From Dermatemys mawii (lineage: Eukaryota > Chordata > Testudines > Dermatemydidae), in contig ML677335.1 in the NCBI GenBank assembly GCA_007922305.1, forward strand, positions 14,909,734 to 14,973,733: a stretch of DNA of 64,000 nucleotides. Direction: 5' to 3'. Both the position numbers and the translations under genes were made by a program. Positions 49,996-61,359 of this stretch are shown here, in pieces (the stretch's first letter is position 1; every line of letters begins with the position of its first letter). The notes beneath the pieces were generated by a model that saw only the letters and a program-made list of their open reading frames with translations, made no database searches and was not told where the DNA came from.

Positions 49996-52599
49996 TTGTT
50001 AATATACTTGCAATATTTATCTTAATTATTTAAAATAGATATATAATTTACAATTACATGCAAACATTTAGATGAAAAGCTATAATTAAAAACGAACATT
50101 TGTAATCTGTATTCTCTGTTCAAAAGTGTCTTAGGCTAGTTCATAATTGTATGTGCTCAACAGCATTATTTTCCTGGAAGAGTTCACTCAGCCTTTTAGG
50201 TTCTGGGGTTTTTTAATTAAAAAGGTCACAAACCATTATATCTAAATTTCAAAGAATTTACCAATTAGCTGTAGTCTGCAATGCCCAGCAGGTGGCTTTT
50301 ATACTATTAAAAGGAGATTGTTTCCATCTCTGATCAAAGCAAAAACAAAAGTAAGGAAAATGTTAAGTATTTTGTTATGTAGTGCAAAACGTATGGTGTG
50401 TAAATTATAGGTAAATTGTGGTGAGGGGGATTAAATTGTAGCATTGCAGGAAAGATTTTCTTTGGTACATTTTTAACACTATTCTCCATGAGGATTTTAA
50501 TGATAATAATTAAATATCTGTTTAGATTACTGATTGCCTAAGAAGATTAAACATTTTATAGTTTCTTAAGATGAAGATGTGAGAGTTTTCAGTATTTAAA
50601 AGTAAATATAAATACACTGCAGTAGTTTAAAGTATGAATACAAGTATTAATGTCAAATTAGAGTAAACTCGGTAAGAAATTTTTGTTTCTCAAGATACTG
50701 AAGAAGTTCTAATTTGCACTTTTCAATTAATTTAACCTTTCCAGATTTGTACCTACTTAGAAGAATGTTTGTGGCCTTTTGACCCTTTTGTTATCCCTAA
50801 CTCAGAAAGGCTTTTATTCTGTAGGGCTTAGGTATAAAAAAATAAAAAGGAACGTTAATGGCATAACAGTCCTTTCTGATCACCCTGTGTAAGATGTTTA
50901 TGCAAAGTGTCAATAGAAGCAATTGGCCTAACAGTGTGACAACCTACTTTGCTTGGAAATGGCCTAATCTCCTGTTTGGGTTATCCAGAGGTCAGGTAGG
51001 GATTTCTTTTTGCACTCCCCATAGTGCATGGGTACACAACTCATAAACACTGTGGAGAAGAAATTAGAGTTTACTGAGCCCTGGTGAGTCAGAGTTAAAA
51101 TCCCAAGAATATAAATCTCACAACTTTTTTTAATTAATTGAATACCCTCATCTCCTTTTTAGTTTTTTTTTCTTTTAGCACCATACCAAACACCATACTT
51201 AAACATATAAATATGATACTGACCCTCACGGAAGTTCTACCAGTATCATTATCTGGTGCTTCACTTTCATTTTTTTCAAGTAGACATCATCCCACTCCAT
51301 TCTGAAGTTCATGTGGAAACTTACCTTAAATCACAGTTTTTCAGTGTTACTCCTGTTGCCCTGTCACAGCAGGTTGGAACTCAATAAGCGCTCAGGCAAG
51401 CATGGCAGGCCATGAAATAGGCCTTGGCGGGCTGCATGCTGTGAACTCCTGCCTTAGTGAATCAGCTTCTGTGTGTTTTTATAACTGCCTTTTTTCTCTG
51501 GTAATTATGCCCCAAGGCTGTGGAAAGACAGCATTTATCTGCTGAAACAGACTAAGCAGCAAGTGTTCTGACATGTTTATCAGGCAAATTGTACCTGACA
51601 AAAGGTAATTACACATGCAATCAAGTCTAGAAGTAACTGGGTGATTAAGGGTTAATAAACTGTTTAGCATAAGAGAGATCCTTCTTGTGTTCAAAGAAAG
51701 TGGCTAGGAATGGTATAACTAAAAGCAAAGCCATAAAAAATAACTTTACTTTCAGTATGTGGATTTAAGTTCACAAAAATCAAAACAGGCTTCTAAAGTT
51801 GCAAAAATATGCAACTCATCTTTCTCACAAACACTCAGATAGCTGGTATCTAGCTGCGCAAACCAAAGCTATTTGTTGGTTCAGTGGATAGCAAAACACA
51901 GATAAAGGCACCATTCCATCTGTACACCACTATTTAGATCGTTTAAAATTATTCTAAAATTACTTCAAGAGAAATTATCTGGTTTTGTTCTCTAATAGGC
52001 ACAGCAGCACACATTCTCTTCTTTGCTGGCCAGCTCTGCACTAGCCTTAGCTGCTGTAGGGGACCTCACATGCAGGATTGTGCCCAGTTCTTGCCCAAAA
52101 GCAAAAGGGGGAGACAACTCTTATGCACCTGAATAGAACCAGCCTTAGTGAAGACCATAACATTTTGCTGCTTACAGTATAAATATGTAGCTATTTGCAA
52201 TATGTTAATAAAAAATATTTGAATGTAGGAAGACTGGTTCTCAAGGATAGTTCAAAGGTGGGTTCAAGTCTCACTAAGACAATCACTGCAAATAAATCTG
52301 CTAAATAAGGTTCCAGTCATATATGCAGATCCCTCCAGACTGAATTTGAGCCTACAAATAGAAAGGAAAATCCTAAAGTATATTCAGAGCAGGTGACAAA
52401 CACCTTAACTATATTGAAGGAAAAGTGCATGACTGTGGCGTATTTGAGAGGTGAATTAGGTTCACAGAGTGATGCAGCTCCAAGAATTCCACATACAGAA
52501 CCTCCTTCCCAAACATTTTCTCTACTTATAAGATGGCCTGTCTGAAAGACTCAGGCTGAGCTGCTTAAGGCTCTGAAAAGCGGCAGTTAATGCATTACT
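49996..52599. other. intron, nothing firmly recognised
   Basis: AT-rich unique sequence with no recognised element. No exon is seen. Confidence 0.45.
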
Positions 52600-53340
52600 G
52601 AACTTCGATTACATTGATTCCCAAGCAGTCATACATCACCAGTTACTGGAAGACAGCAAGAGCTTTGAAACCATTACATATTCACATCTACCTAACTTGG
52701 AGCCTGAACCTTAGCCCTAAAGCCCTTATAGAACATTTTTTTGACCTATGGGATCAGTCTTACTACAACATTTCATATTCATCAAAACACCATTCTAGAT
52801 CATCATCAGTTGACTGAGTTGGGAGCTCTTTTAATTGAGGAACCGTTCAATATCTTCTACAAGTGGTACTTAAGATATCAGAAACCTTTCAGTTAAAAGG
52901 ACCTATATCACTCTACATATTGCAAGAGATGGCATAGCTTTCCTTTTGTCCAGATCCAGCTCATCTGGAAAAGTATAGATGTAGGACATGTGCTGGTTGT
53001 GTGAAGAGCAAAATACAGAGACAGGACCAAGACTCTTTGAAAATCACAGCATCTTTTCATAGGTATCATTCAGGATGCAGGGGCAGAAAAGTAGCAAAAG
53101 ACTGCTAGCAGGAATATGTAAAGCTGGGAACATGATACCTCCAGAGGGTAACAGCACAGGCAACAGCTACCTTATGTGCGGGAAGAGCATCTTCCTCAGA
53201 GAAAATTATCAGTCCTGATGTTCACTAAAAGTTGGACCAGGAAAGTCTCCTCCTCAGACTCACCTTCTCTATAAGCAAATCCTCCAAGAAGTGGCAAAAG
53301 TCATTACCGACATTTTATAATATTTTTTTCGTTAGCTTCT
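52600..53340 (+). mobile_element. possible gag remnant of a second DIRS-like element
   Basis: Frames contain a Ser/Tyr/Arg-rich run (YSSKHHSRSSSVD near 52780), then FYKWYLRYQKPFS, CKRWHSFPF and, from about 53190, SSEKIISPDV and PGKSPPQTHLLYKQILQEVA in a shifted frame. A Ser-rich, acidic-then-helical order of this kind resembles gag of reptilian DIRS elements. At 53510-53560 the reverse complement contains AATTTACAGGTAAGCAGAAC, which may be an inverted terminal repeat. The evidence is composition and memory only. Confidence 0.3.
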
Positions 53341-53646
53341 CTATCGGGAGAGAGCATGGAACTTTCCCCTTGCTGCTCCTCCTTTCTCATACACTTGTAT
53401 GTGGAGTTGTTTCTGTGCATTCCCCTTTCTGTATTCCTTGTTAGCTATGTCACAGTCTGAGGGGCTAACAGATATGCTCTAGCTTGATATTTCTTTTACC
53501 AGGGATATTTGTTCTGCTTACCTGTAAATTTCTCTTCTCCAATGTAGCTTGCCTCACTGTCTTGGCCTACTCTCGTTTTCCATGAAGTTTACAAGATAAA
53601 AACTTGGGATAAAGTGTTTACAACAAAATCTTTCTCATGTCACAGT

Positions 53647-53792
53647 CATAAGCGCGCGCGCAGGGTGTGCCCAGGCACACCCTTATGTCACAAAAAAAAA
53701 GGGGGCTCTCAGTGCAAAGTGCAGCGCCTTTAAAAAAATAAATAAAATTCCCTGGGTGCACACCCTAATGAAATGTGCTGCGCACGCCTATG
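53647..53792. mobile_element. 146-bp hAT-type MITE with perfect 8-bp target duplication
   Basis: The direct repeats GTCACAGT at 53639-53646 and 53793-53800 are identical. The ends CATAAGCGCGCGCGCAG and, read inward from the right, CATAGGCGTGCGCAGC are imperfect inverted repeats. The interior has GGTGTGCCCAGGCACACCC (a local palindrome at 53663-53687) and an A-run. It is rich in CpG although the flanks are AT-rich. The exact target duplication suggests that this is one of the youngest insertions here. Confidence 0.85.
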
Positions 53793-53889
53793 GTCACAGT
53801 ATGAATATAGTTATCTTTATACATATGACAGCAGTTGTCAGCCTTGTGCTAAATCTGCTCTAATAAGAGGTAGACAGATGGATCCTCAA

Positions 53890-53891
<2 letters not shown>

Positions 53892-53924
<33 letters not shown>
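53892..53924. repeat. (GT)n microsatellite, 33 bp, followed by (AG)n
   Basis: An uninterrupted alternating GT tract, then GAAAGAGAGAGAGA to about 53937. Confidence 0.95.
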
Positions 53925-53929
<5 letters not shown>

Positions 53930-53939
53930 GAGAGAGATG

Positions 53940-55348
53940 TTGGGGAGTAGAGGGAAGCTGCCAGTTACAGCTCTGCACTACCTCATAGCTGGAGAGGGGA
54001 AGGACCCATCCAGTTTGAAGGATTGCTATACATGTTATCTTTGAGAATATAAATTTACAGCTAACGTTAACAAATTTCCCATTATACTTTTAAAAGGAAA
54101 TCAGATGTTACTTCTCAAGGACCAGTATGTGTGTATGAATATTCAGCACTAGAAATCTGACTTTATAGAACTGTATATTTTTAAGTACTTGTTAAATGTA
54201 TTTAGCTGGTCCTTCATAAACAGGTGGAAAAATAACACTTCATTTCCTACTGACATCTCTAATTACATGCATTTATTTCTCTTATTACCATGCTTACCAT
54301 TGTGGTCCAGACCACCACTCTTCCATCATAATCATGTAATGTTCCTGTAGCAACTACAGCAGCTAACTTTTTTTAGTGGAAAAAGTAGCATTAGGAAAAT
54401 ACTGAAAATAATTTTAGTTATCTTAAATGTGTTGTGGCAGCAGGAAGAAAGGAGAGCCAGCACCTGCGGATCAGTAAATTCTCCATAAACTTGTGTCCCA
54501 TAATTCAGAAAGCACTGGGTGGGATCATGTAAACCTGTATGGCAATCAACAGTTTATATTTTCAGTTGATTTCCATTTTTGGCAGAATTAGCCTTTTTGT
54601 GATTAGACCTGCCCTCAATACATTTTGTCTTGTTCCATATTAATATTAATTACAGGATTTAAATCCCCAAGATTACAAAACTCCTTTATTTCAGTGCAAT
54701 TTAACATATTTAACATATTACATTGCTGTATTATGAGTCACTTCAATGTCTTAAGCCAAATCCAAAAAGAGTGTTACATCTGCCTTGGTGAGGAATCTTG
54801 GTTATTGCATAACTTCACCTCATGTTGACTCTTATTGTGGTTTTGCATGCACCTAATCTCTGTCACATAAAAAGATAATTTTAATAGGTGTCCTACAGTG
54901 GACAAAAAATAACTAATGTAGGAAAAGTCTTGGGTTTTTTCATCGTGCTTTTTTATTGAAGAAATAAGCAAATGTCAGATTTTTACAACATCTTACTTAT
55001 ATCTACGTGTTTTTATGAATTGAAGGAAAGATCTTTTTAACCCTGTTGGTTTTCTGGTTTTTAAAAAAACAGTGTAGGTGTGCATACTTAGCATGCATCA
55101 AAGGCTGGTCTGAATGTAATTCATCACATGCTCTTTCGTGAAAGACTGCATAGGCTAGTGGATAACTGTCAGCGTCATGTTTCAAAGAGTGAGTTAAAAT
55201 ACCATGAAGAAGGCTGTACTCATAAAATTGCTATTACGGTTTTCATCTCTGAGAATATAGATTATGCTCCAGACTATCCCCCATGTAAAAATGCCATGCT
55301 GTTTTGCAAGAGAATTCACTTGTCATGCACATGGAAAACCTGCACAAG
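53940..55348. other. intron, nothing recognised
   Basis: AT-rich unique sequence without coding or repeat signatures. Confidence 0.45.
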
Positions 55349-55349
55349 G

Positions 55350-56222
55350 AATCATAGGGTCATAGAATACCAGGGTTGGAAGGGACCTCAGGAGGTCATC
55401 TAGTCCAACCACCTGCTCAGAGCAGGACCAATCCCCAACTAAATCATCCCAGCCAGGGCTATGTCAAGCATGACCTTAAAAACTTCTAAAGAAGGAGATT
55501 CCACCACTTCCCTAGGTAACCCATTCCAGTGCTTCACCACCCTCCTAGTGAAATAGTGTTTCCTAATATCCAACCTAAACCTCCCCCATTCCACTTGAGA
55601 CCATTACTCATTGTTCTGTCATCTGCTATCACTGAGCAGAGTCTAGATCCATCCTATCTGGAGCTCCTTTTCAGGTAGTTGAAAGCAGCAATCAAATCCT
55701 CCCTCATTCTTTTCTGCAGACTAAGTAATCCCAGTTCCCTCAGCCTCTCCTCATAAGTCATGTGTTCCAGTCCCTTAATCATTTTTGTTGCCCTCCACTG
55801 GATTCTTTCCAATTTTTCCACATCCTTCTTGTAGTGTGGGGCTCAAAACTGGACACAGTACTCCAGATGAGACCTCACCAATGCTAAATAGAGGGGAATG
55901 ATCACGTTGCTCGATCTCTGGCAATGCTCCTACTTATATAGCCCAAAATGCTGTTAGCCTTCTTGGCAACAAGGGCACACTGTTCATATCCACCTTCTCA
56001 TCCACTGTAACCAGAAGGTCCTTTTCTGCAGAACTGCTGCCTAGCCACTCGGTCCCTAGTCTGTAGCAGTGCGTGGGATTCTTCCATCCTAACTGCAGGA
56101 CTCTGCACTTGTCCTTGTTGAACCTCATCAGATTTTTTTGGCCCAATCCTCTAATTTGTTTAGGTCCCTCTGTATCCTATCTCTACCCTCCAGCATATCT
56201 ATCACTCTTCCCAATTTAGTGT
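55350..56222 (-). mobile_element. CR1 LINE, 5'-truncated (antisense)
   Basis: The + strand begins with the reverse complement of the CR1 3' end: ATCATAGGGTCATAGAATAC, then CAGGGTTGGAAGGGACCTCA and GGTCATCTAGTCCAACC, with CATAGAAT-type end repeats. The minus strand from 56146 to about 55934 reads [19 protein letters not shown] then [20 protein letters not shown], the C-terminal part of the CR1 reverse-transcriptase protein, with later stops and frameshifts. CR1 is the dominant LINE of turtles, birds and crocodilians. Confidence 0.9.
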
Positions 56223-56922
56223 AAAGGCCAGTTTAGAAGTAAAAATTGAACAAGAATCTATGTCTGGTACCTCTGCAGAGTCCCCATATACACCTGGCAA
56301 TATGATTGAAGGAGACTTACGAGCTGGGCAAGGGTTGATATGAAGATACTTCCCTTGCATCTGATGCTTCTGGAATCAGCTATCCATCCCTGCTAGTGTG
56401 TTGGCTGCTTGCCAGCCCTCCCCCCTAGCAAATTGCCTGCATTGACAGTACATTTGCCAAGCGCCAAATCAGATGCAGATGACATGAATGGCCAGGACAC
56501 TGATCCAAAGAATAGCACACCAGGCATCTCTTGCCCACCCATGCTGTACAGTACATACTGTCAAAGCCCATTACATAGAGCAGTATGTCATAGCAATACA
56601 TGCAGCTGTGAGTGGGACAAAATACACAAATATAGAATTGTACACAACAGCAGTCCAGCCTTCAGCAACCTCTATCATTGTGTCTCATTTACTCCAGCAG
56701 CAGTGCATAATTGTCACACTGGAGCCCCTGAACCTGTGTACAGAAGCAGGATGCGGTGGGTCATAATTGGATGGAATGTGTCATTTGATTGCTGGTCCTT
56801 TGTGGTTCTCTGCCACAATGTAGTGGCAGCTGCTATAGCTCAATAAACTTATCAGGATGAGTCTGACTGCTGTGTAGCCATTTGACCATGATGGGGCTGT
56901 GGGGGAATTGTACTACCACCTG
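56223..56922. other. intron, nothing firmly recognised
   Basis: Two overlapping open frames (56409-56846 and 56488-56766) have no recognisable domain and are probably chance. Confidence 0.45.
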
Positions 56923-57177
56923 AAAAGAACAGGAGTACTTGTGGCACCTTGTGGAACACATTCTGTGTGTGTTCTATTCCATGCATCCGATGAAGTGGGC
57001 TATAGCCTACAAAAGCTTATGGTGAAATACATTTGTGTGTTCCATTCTATGCATCTAATGAAGTGGGCTATAGCCTACAAAAGCTTATGCTGAAATAAAT
57101 TAGCTAGCCTCTAAGGTGCCACAAGTACTCCTGTTCTTTTTACAGATACAGACTAACACGGCTGCTATTCTGAAACC
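56923..57177 (+). mobile_element. Penelope-like 3' end with inverted and tandem self-duplication
   Basis: The + strand 3' tail (GATGAAGTGGGCTATAGCCT, 'AAGGTGCCACAAGTACTCCTG', ACACGGCTGCTATTCTGAAACC) is preceded by a 68-bp tandem duplicate of part of itself (starts near 56967 and 57035). It opens with a perfect 28-bp inverted copy of its own tail: 56923-56950 is the exact reverse complement of 57113-57140. Partial tandem and inverted copies of this kind are a known feature of Penelope-like insertions. Confidence 0.75.
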
Positions 57178-57227
57178 TGTACTACCACCTGACGCTCACA
57201 CTCCCTTTGCTGATATTCCAATTTCTA

Positions 57228-57420
57228 TCTGTTTTAGGTACTTACCTGGCACCCATATAAGTACCATACTCTCTGAGCACCTCACAATCTCTTTATCCTC
57301 ATAAAGAGGGACTAAGTGACTTACCCAAGGTCACAGAGGAAGTCAGTGGTGGAGCAGGGACTTGAAGCCACGCCTCCCACATCCTACACTCTTGTCCTAA
57401 CTGCTGGACCATCTCAGTTG
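57228..57420 (-). mobile_element. MIR-type SINE (antisense)
   Basis: The + strand CTAAGTGACTTACCCAAGGT CACA (57312-57335) is the reverse complement of the MIR core 'TGTGACCTTGGG.AAGT.ACTTA'. It is followed by GGAGCAGGGACTTGAAGCC and GTCCTAACTGCTGGACCA, the antisense of the tRNA-like head. The copy is nearly full length but diverged. Confidence 0.7.
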
Positions 57421-57444
57421 TTTCCTCTCTACCTTGAAACAGGT

Positions 57445-57480
57445 TTGGAGTGCACAGGGGTGTGCCTAAGGCACAAAAGA
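57445..57480. repeat. fragment related to the hAT MITE at 53.65 kb
   Basis: GTGCACAGGGGTGTGCCTA AGGCACA recalls the left end of the 53647-53792 element. It is too short to be sure. Confidence 0.35.
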
Positions 57481-57639
57481 AGGTAGCAACATTGCTGTTG
57501 CTTCACATTGAAAGTAAGACCTTTGCGTGGGAAAAATATTGTGTATACAGCCTGTTTTTAGGAATATGAGCAAGTATCCCTGCTTAACTGGGCCCTAGTC
57601 TTCCAACAGGGCCGTTACTAACACTAACTAAGACATGGG

Positions 57640-57960
57640 TGCCTGGAAGCAATTAGCAGCTAGACCAAGAGAAGTTGTCTCTAGAAAAGACTGAGATGAT
57701 GCTAGCAGGAAAGGGGAGACACTTCACTTTAATGCTCTAACCTCATCAATGATCAAGGGCTTTGGACTACAAATTGTTACAGTAATGCAAAGCCTCAGGG
57801 TCATTCTGAACTCATCAAGAATCCACATTCTACATATGATGACAATAAGGAATGCTCCCCTTTGTTGACTGGCCAGGAGATTGAGCCGTTTTCTCTCAAA
57901 CATGGATCTAGCTGCAGATTAGATTATAGTAGCTCACTTTTTCTGGGGGTAAATACAACC
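57640..57960 (+). mobile_element. possible L2-like LINE reverse-transcriptase remnant
   Basis: Shifted frames give EKTEMMLAG near 57685, then MQSLRVILNSSRIHI near 57790, and ARRLSRFLSNMDLAADLIIV near 57875. These correspond to the 'KTE.L..G', 'LGV..DS.L....' and 'L.PFLS..DL..L..A....' blocks of L2 LINEs. The L2-like 3' tail at 58190-58332 follows in the same orientation, so both may come from one insertion. Confidence 0.45.
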
Positions 57961-58189
57961 ACTCAGAGAAGGTTGAAGTTGGTCTCTTAAGAACCGCCTC
58001 TATTGTGATGCCCATGGTAAACTTCCTAGTGATAAAGCAAGGTAGGTGGGAGAGTTTTATTAATATATCTTGTTTGCTTATTATTAAGAAAGCAAAGCCT
58101 CTAGATTGTACCGTTGGTTAATATTTGTTCCTATTACTATTATCCTTGTCCTTCCATTCTCCACCTTGGTTCTCCATCTGCTCATGGCA

Positions 58190-58332
58190 CCTCATCCCCC
58201 TTTTGGACTGTAACCTCTTTGGTGTACACGCTGCCTTTCATTGTATGCTTTTATAGCGTTCATCACAGTGGGGCTCCAATACAGATTAAGGCCTTTGAGC
58301 ATAACTGTAATAAAAATAAGTAAAAATAAATA
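58190..58332 (+). mobile_element. L2-like LINE 3' end
   Basis: TGGACTGTAACCTCTTTGGT, 'TTGTATGCTTTTATAGCGTTCATCACAGTGGGGCTCC' and the tail TAATAAAAATAAGTAAAAATAAAT match the order of the other 3' tails. The AT tail is the expected 3' terminus. Confidence 0.55.
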
Positions 58333-61300
58333 TGCAGCAGCAAGCCTAACATGCATCAAAGGCTGGGTTGAACATAATCTGTGCTTCACAAACTCCACTG
58401 ATTAACAATCTGACTCAGAACAGAAGTCAATCTACAAAACCCCTATAGTACTGGGATCTAGCTATTTCAGAACCTCACCCTATCTGACTTTCCAGAGCAG
58501 TGAGGGTGAGATCCATAAAGGTTCTTCTGTACCTAAACCCCAGATTTAGGCACTTTAATATGTGATTTAGGTGCCTAACCCAGTTTCAGCTGCTCTGCAA
58601 TCCACAAAAGTCTTACTGTTGGCACTTAAACTCACTCAGCACTGTGTTTTCAGAGTACAGGTTCCCTAGCTACCGAGGTTTCTGCCTCTGGACATGTACA
58701 CTGTTGTCCCCTCTAGGCATCTAGACACCGGTCTTATGCCTAAACCCCATAGCAATTCACAAACCAGGGGAGGACAGGTGTTCGGCCACATAGTTCAGAT
58801 GTGTGGCCTAATCTGGTAGGCAGCCTCTGAGCATGGCTACTGGATCAGGTCTCATTCAAAACTGGAGGTGGGTGGAGAGGCACCGCCATGACTGTTTTGT
58901 GTGAAGTGCCTAATTTGATCCAACAAGAAACTCTATAGGTGCCTCAGCACTTGACTCTAGGCAGCAGGTTCTTGTTCATGGATTGGTAAGCAGAAATAGG
59001 CGCTTTCTTGCAACCTGGTTTTAGGAGTGTATCTGCATGAGAGGGGTGGGGCTTAGCACCTGCATCTTCTGTGTTTATGGAGGAGGATCCCCAAAAGAAT
59101 GCATTGCTTGACTAAAGGATAATGTTACAGTGCCAACTTAAATAATCAGCTTTTGAGTTAAACTGACTATTTGCTCAAATTGGCATTTGACCCTGAGCAG
59201 GAGTAACATGTTCTTTAGCTATATCCAGATTTATAACCAATAGGAAATTAAATAGTATCCTCATCTTTCACTTAAATGAGACATTCAAACATAAGATCTA
59301 ACCCTCATGGACATCATTGTGGCTTGTGATGCTCCCTGGAGAAGTTTGAGACTACGGACCAATAAATATATCACAAATCCATTATACATCTCTCTGTGGG
59401 GAAGTATAACAAATGTTAATATTATAATATTAATTCAAGCATAATTGTATTAATTCAAGCATAATTGAGTAGATATTACTAATTTAAGTAACATGTTCCT
59501 TATTTTATGTAACTGATTATAATATAATAAAATGTAATGGAATTTTAAAAAAATTAGTGTAACAACCATTATTTCACATTTTTAATGCATAATGGTTATT
59601 AATGTATTAGTTATTAATTCATGAATACATCAAGATTTTAAAAGAGGAGTTGGGTTCCTGAATTTAAATTTGTATCGTCTTACTCTTCAGGGTAGGACCT
59701 GCCTTTTACTGTATTTGCACAAACCCACTCTAGTGATCCCTGTTATTGATTGGGAGCTTGGGGCATTTTTATAATACAAATAAGTAATAGTATTGTTAGT
59801 GGTTTGCCACAGTTACACAGTCTCCTTAAACCATCATTTAGAAAAATCTGAAAATAATCATGATTTAGTCTTGTTCAGCCTCCTTATTTGAAGAAAACCC
59901 AGCAATTTACATGATTGACTGATCTGGAGTGAATTTCTGAGTAAACAGTTGCCAGAATTGTCACAGCGGTCCTTTATTTGGATAATGTTACACTCAAAAT
60001 AGATGGGGAAGCCCTTTGTTGGAGGAAATTGGATCCCAGATGGTGTCTTTTAGAGAGTTATAGTGGAAATTTTAATCTGCAGTATACTAAAATAAGGTAC
60101 AGCAAATGAGTGAGAGATTATATTATTCAGCATTTTCTTGCCTCTTCTCTAGTCTTCCCTTGCGCGTTCATTATTTGATTCTCAAAACCCGACATCATGT
60201 CAAAAATACAGTCTGATGGAGTTTAATTATCCCATTACTTTACTTCAGTCATCTGACTTTGATTGGAAGGTATTTCTGGAAATAATATGAGAAATTGCTT
60301 ATGGTGGATTATTTTTCTATTTGAGGGATAGGTTTTAATACTGTAACACTACGAGACCAGTGAGTAGGTGCTTTTTTGGTATAAATGGAAACCCGGCAGA
60401 AAAAGAAAGGTGGAATGAGAAAAGAGATTTGAGAGTTTGTTCCCAAACGGTGGTCCGGAAAAGATTTTAAACTTTTGTTGTTATTGTTTATGTATTTATT
60501 ATTAACCACCCCTACTTCCAGGGAGTTAATTTGAGGCGTTGTCTACAGGGAGGATTTGAGCGTTGGTGTGTTGAACTGATTCCGAGCCTGGATTTGCATC
60601 ACAGTAGCTGATTCCTGCTTGAAACCAGGAATTTTTCTCAAAATACTTTCAAGGAAAGATTGGATAACAGAACGGCTTAAAGCAAGCAGACTAAGTAGAC
60701 TGGTGAATGCTGTAGATGTGGAAGGTGGAAACTGGATTCATATTCACTGACCCTTTCCTAGAACTACTCAGCATTGGACTAAACTAATAGAAAACATTGC
60801 GGGGTGTGGGGATGGGGGATAGAGTCTTTTAAAATAGCCACACAAGCTGCCGTTGTTGATTCTATTGGATAAGTCTCTTTTCAGAGAGTTTGCGAAAGTG
60901 TTTTATTTCCTGTGCGTATCTGCTGCCAGGAACCTTTTATCAAGGCACTGTTGGGACCAGTACTTAATAACTGACCCGCAGGTATGCGGGATGTTGCCAC
61001 AAATGAACTTTGTCTTCAAGCTGCGGGGTGACGTATCAAAGCCCAGTGCCATGGGAGATAAATTTGACAGAGGAAACTACCCAAGAATGGCGTGGTAAAG
61101 GTGGCGGGTCAGGGGAGGCAGACTCGTGTTTATCCTGGGTTTTATCGTTATGGTTTGAATCTTGGTTTTCCCGTTAATTTGAGGGGATTCAATTCTACTC
61201 ACTACTGGATTTTTCACGTGTCAGTAGCTGGCAAACGGGCTGTCGATGTCTTTCAGCCGGTGTGTTTTCATTGTAGATTTAGTGGCATGTTACTGGTCCG

Positions 61301-61340
61301 TTTAAAAGACTAAACTATTCGAGAGAGTAAATCAAAGCTT
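58333..61340. other. intron, unique sequence
   Basis: A 20-bp tandem duplication lies at 59429-59468. From about 60.5 kb base composition gradually rises in G+C. No exon is recognised: the open frame at 60853-61098 has no resemblance to EXOC6 or any family known to me. Confidence 0.45.
59429..59468. repeat. 20-bp tandem duplication
   Basis: ATTAATTCAAGCATAATTGT at 59429-59448 is repeated at 59449-59468 with one difference in the last base. Confidence 0.85.
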
Positions 61341-61359
61341 GAGGGCTTTAACATGGGAC

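Noticed and set aside
53884..53940. Possible tandem array such as CRISPR
   Set aside because: It is a simple dinucleotide microsatellite, and no spaced direct repeats of CRISPR type occur in the window.
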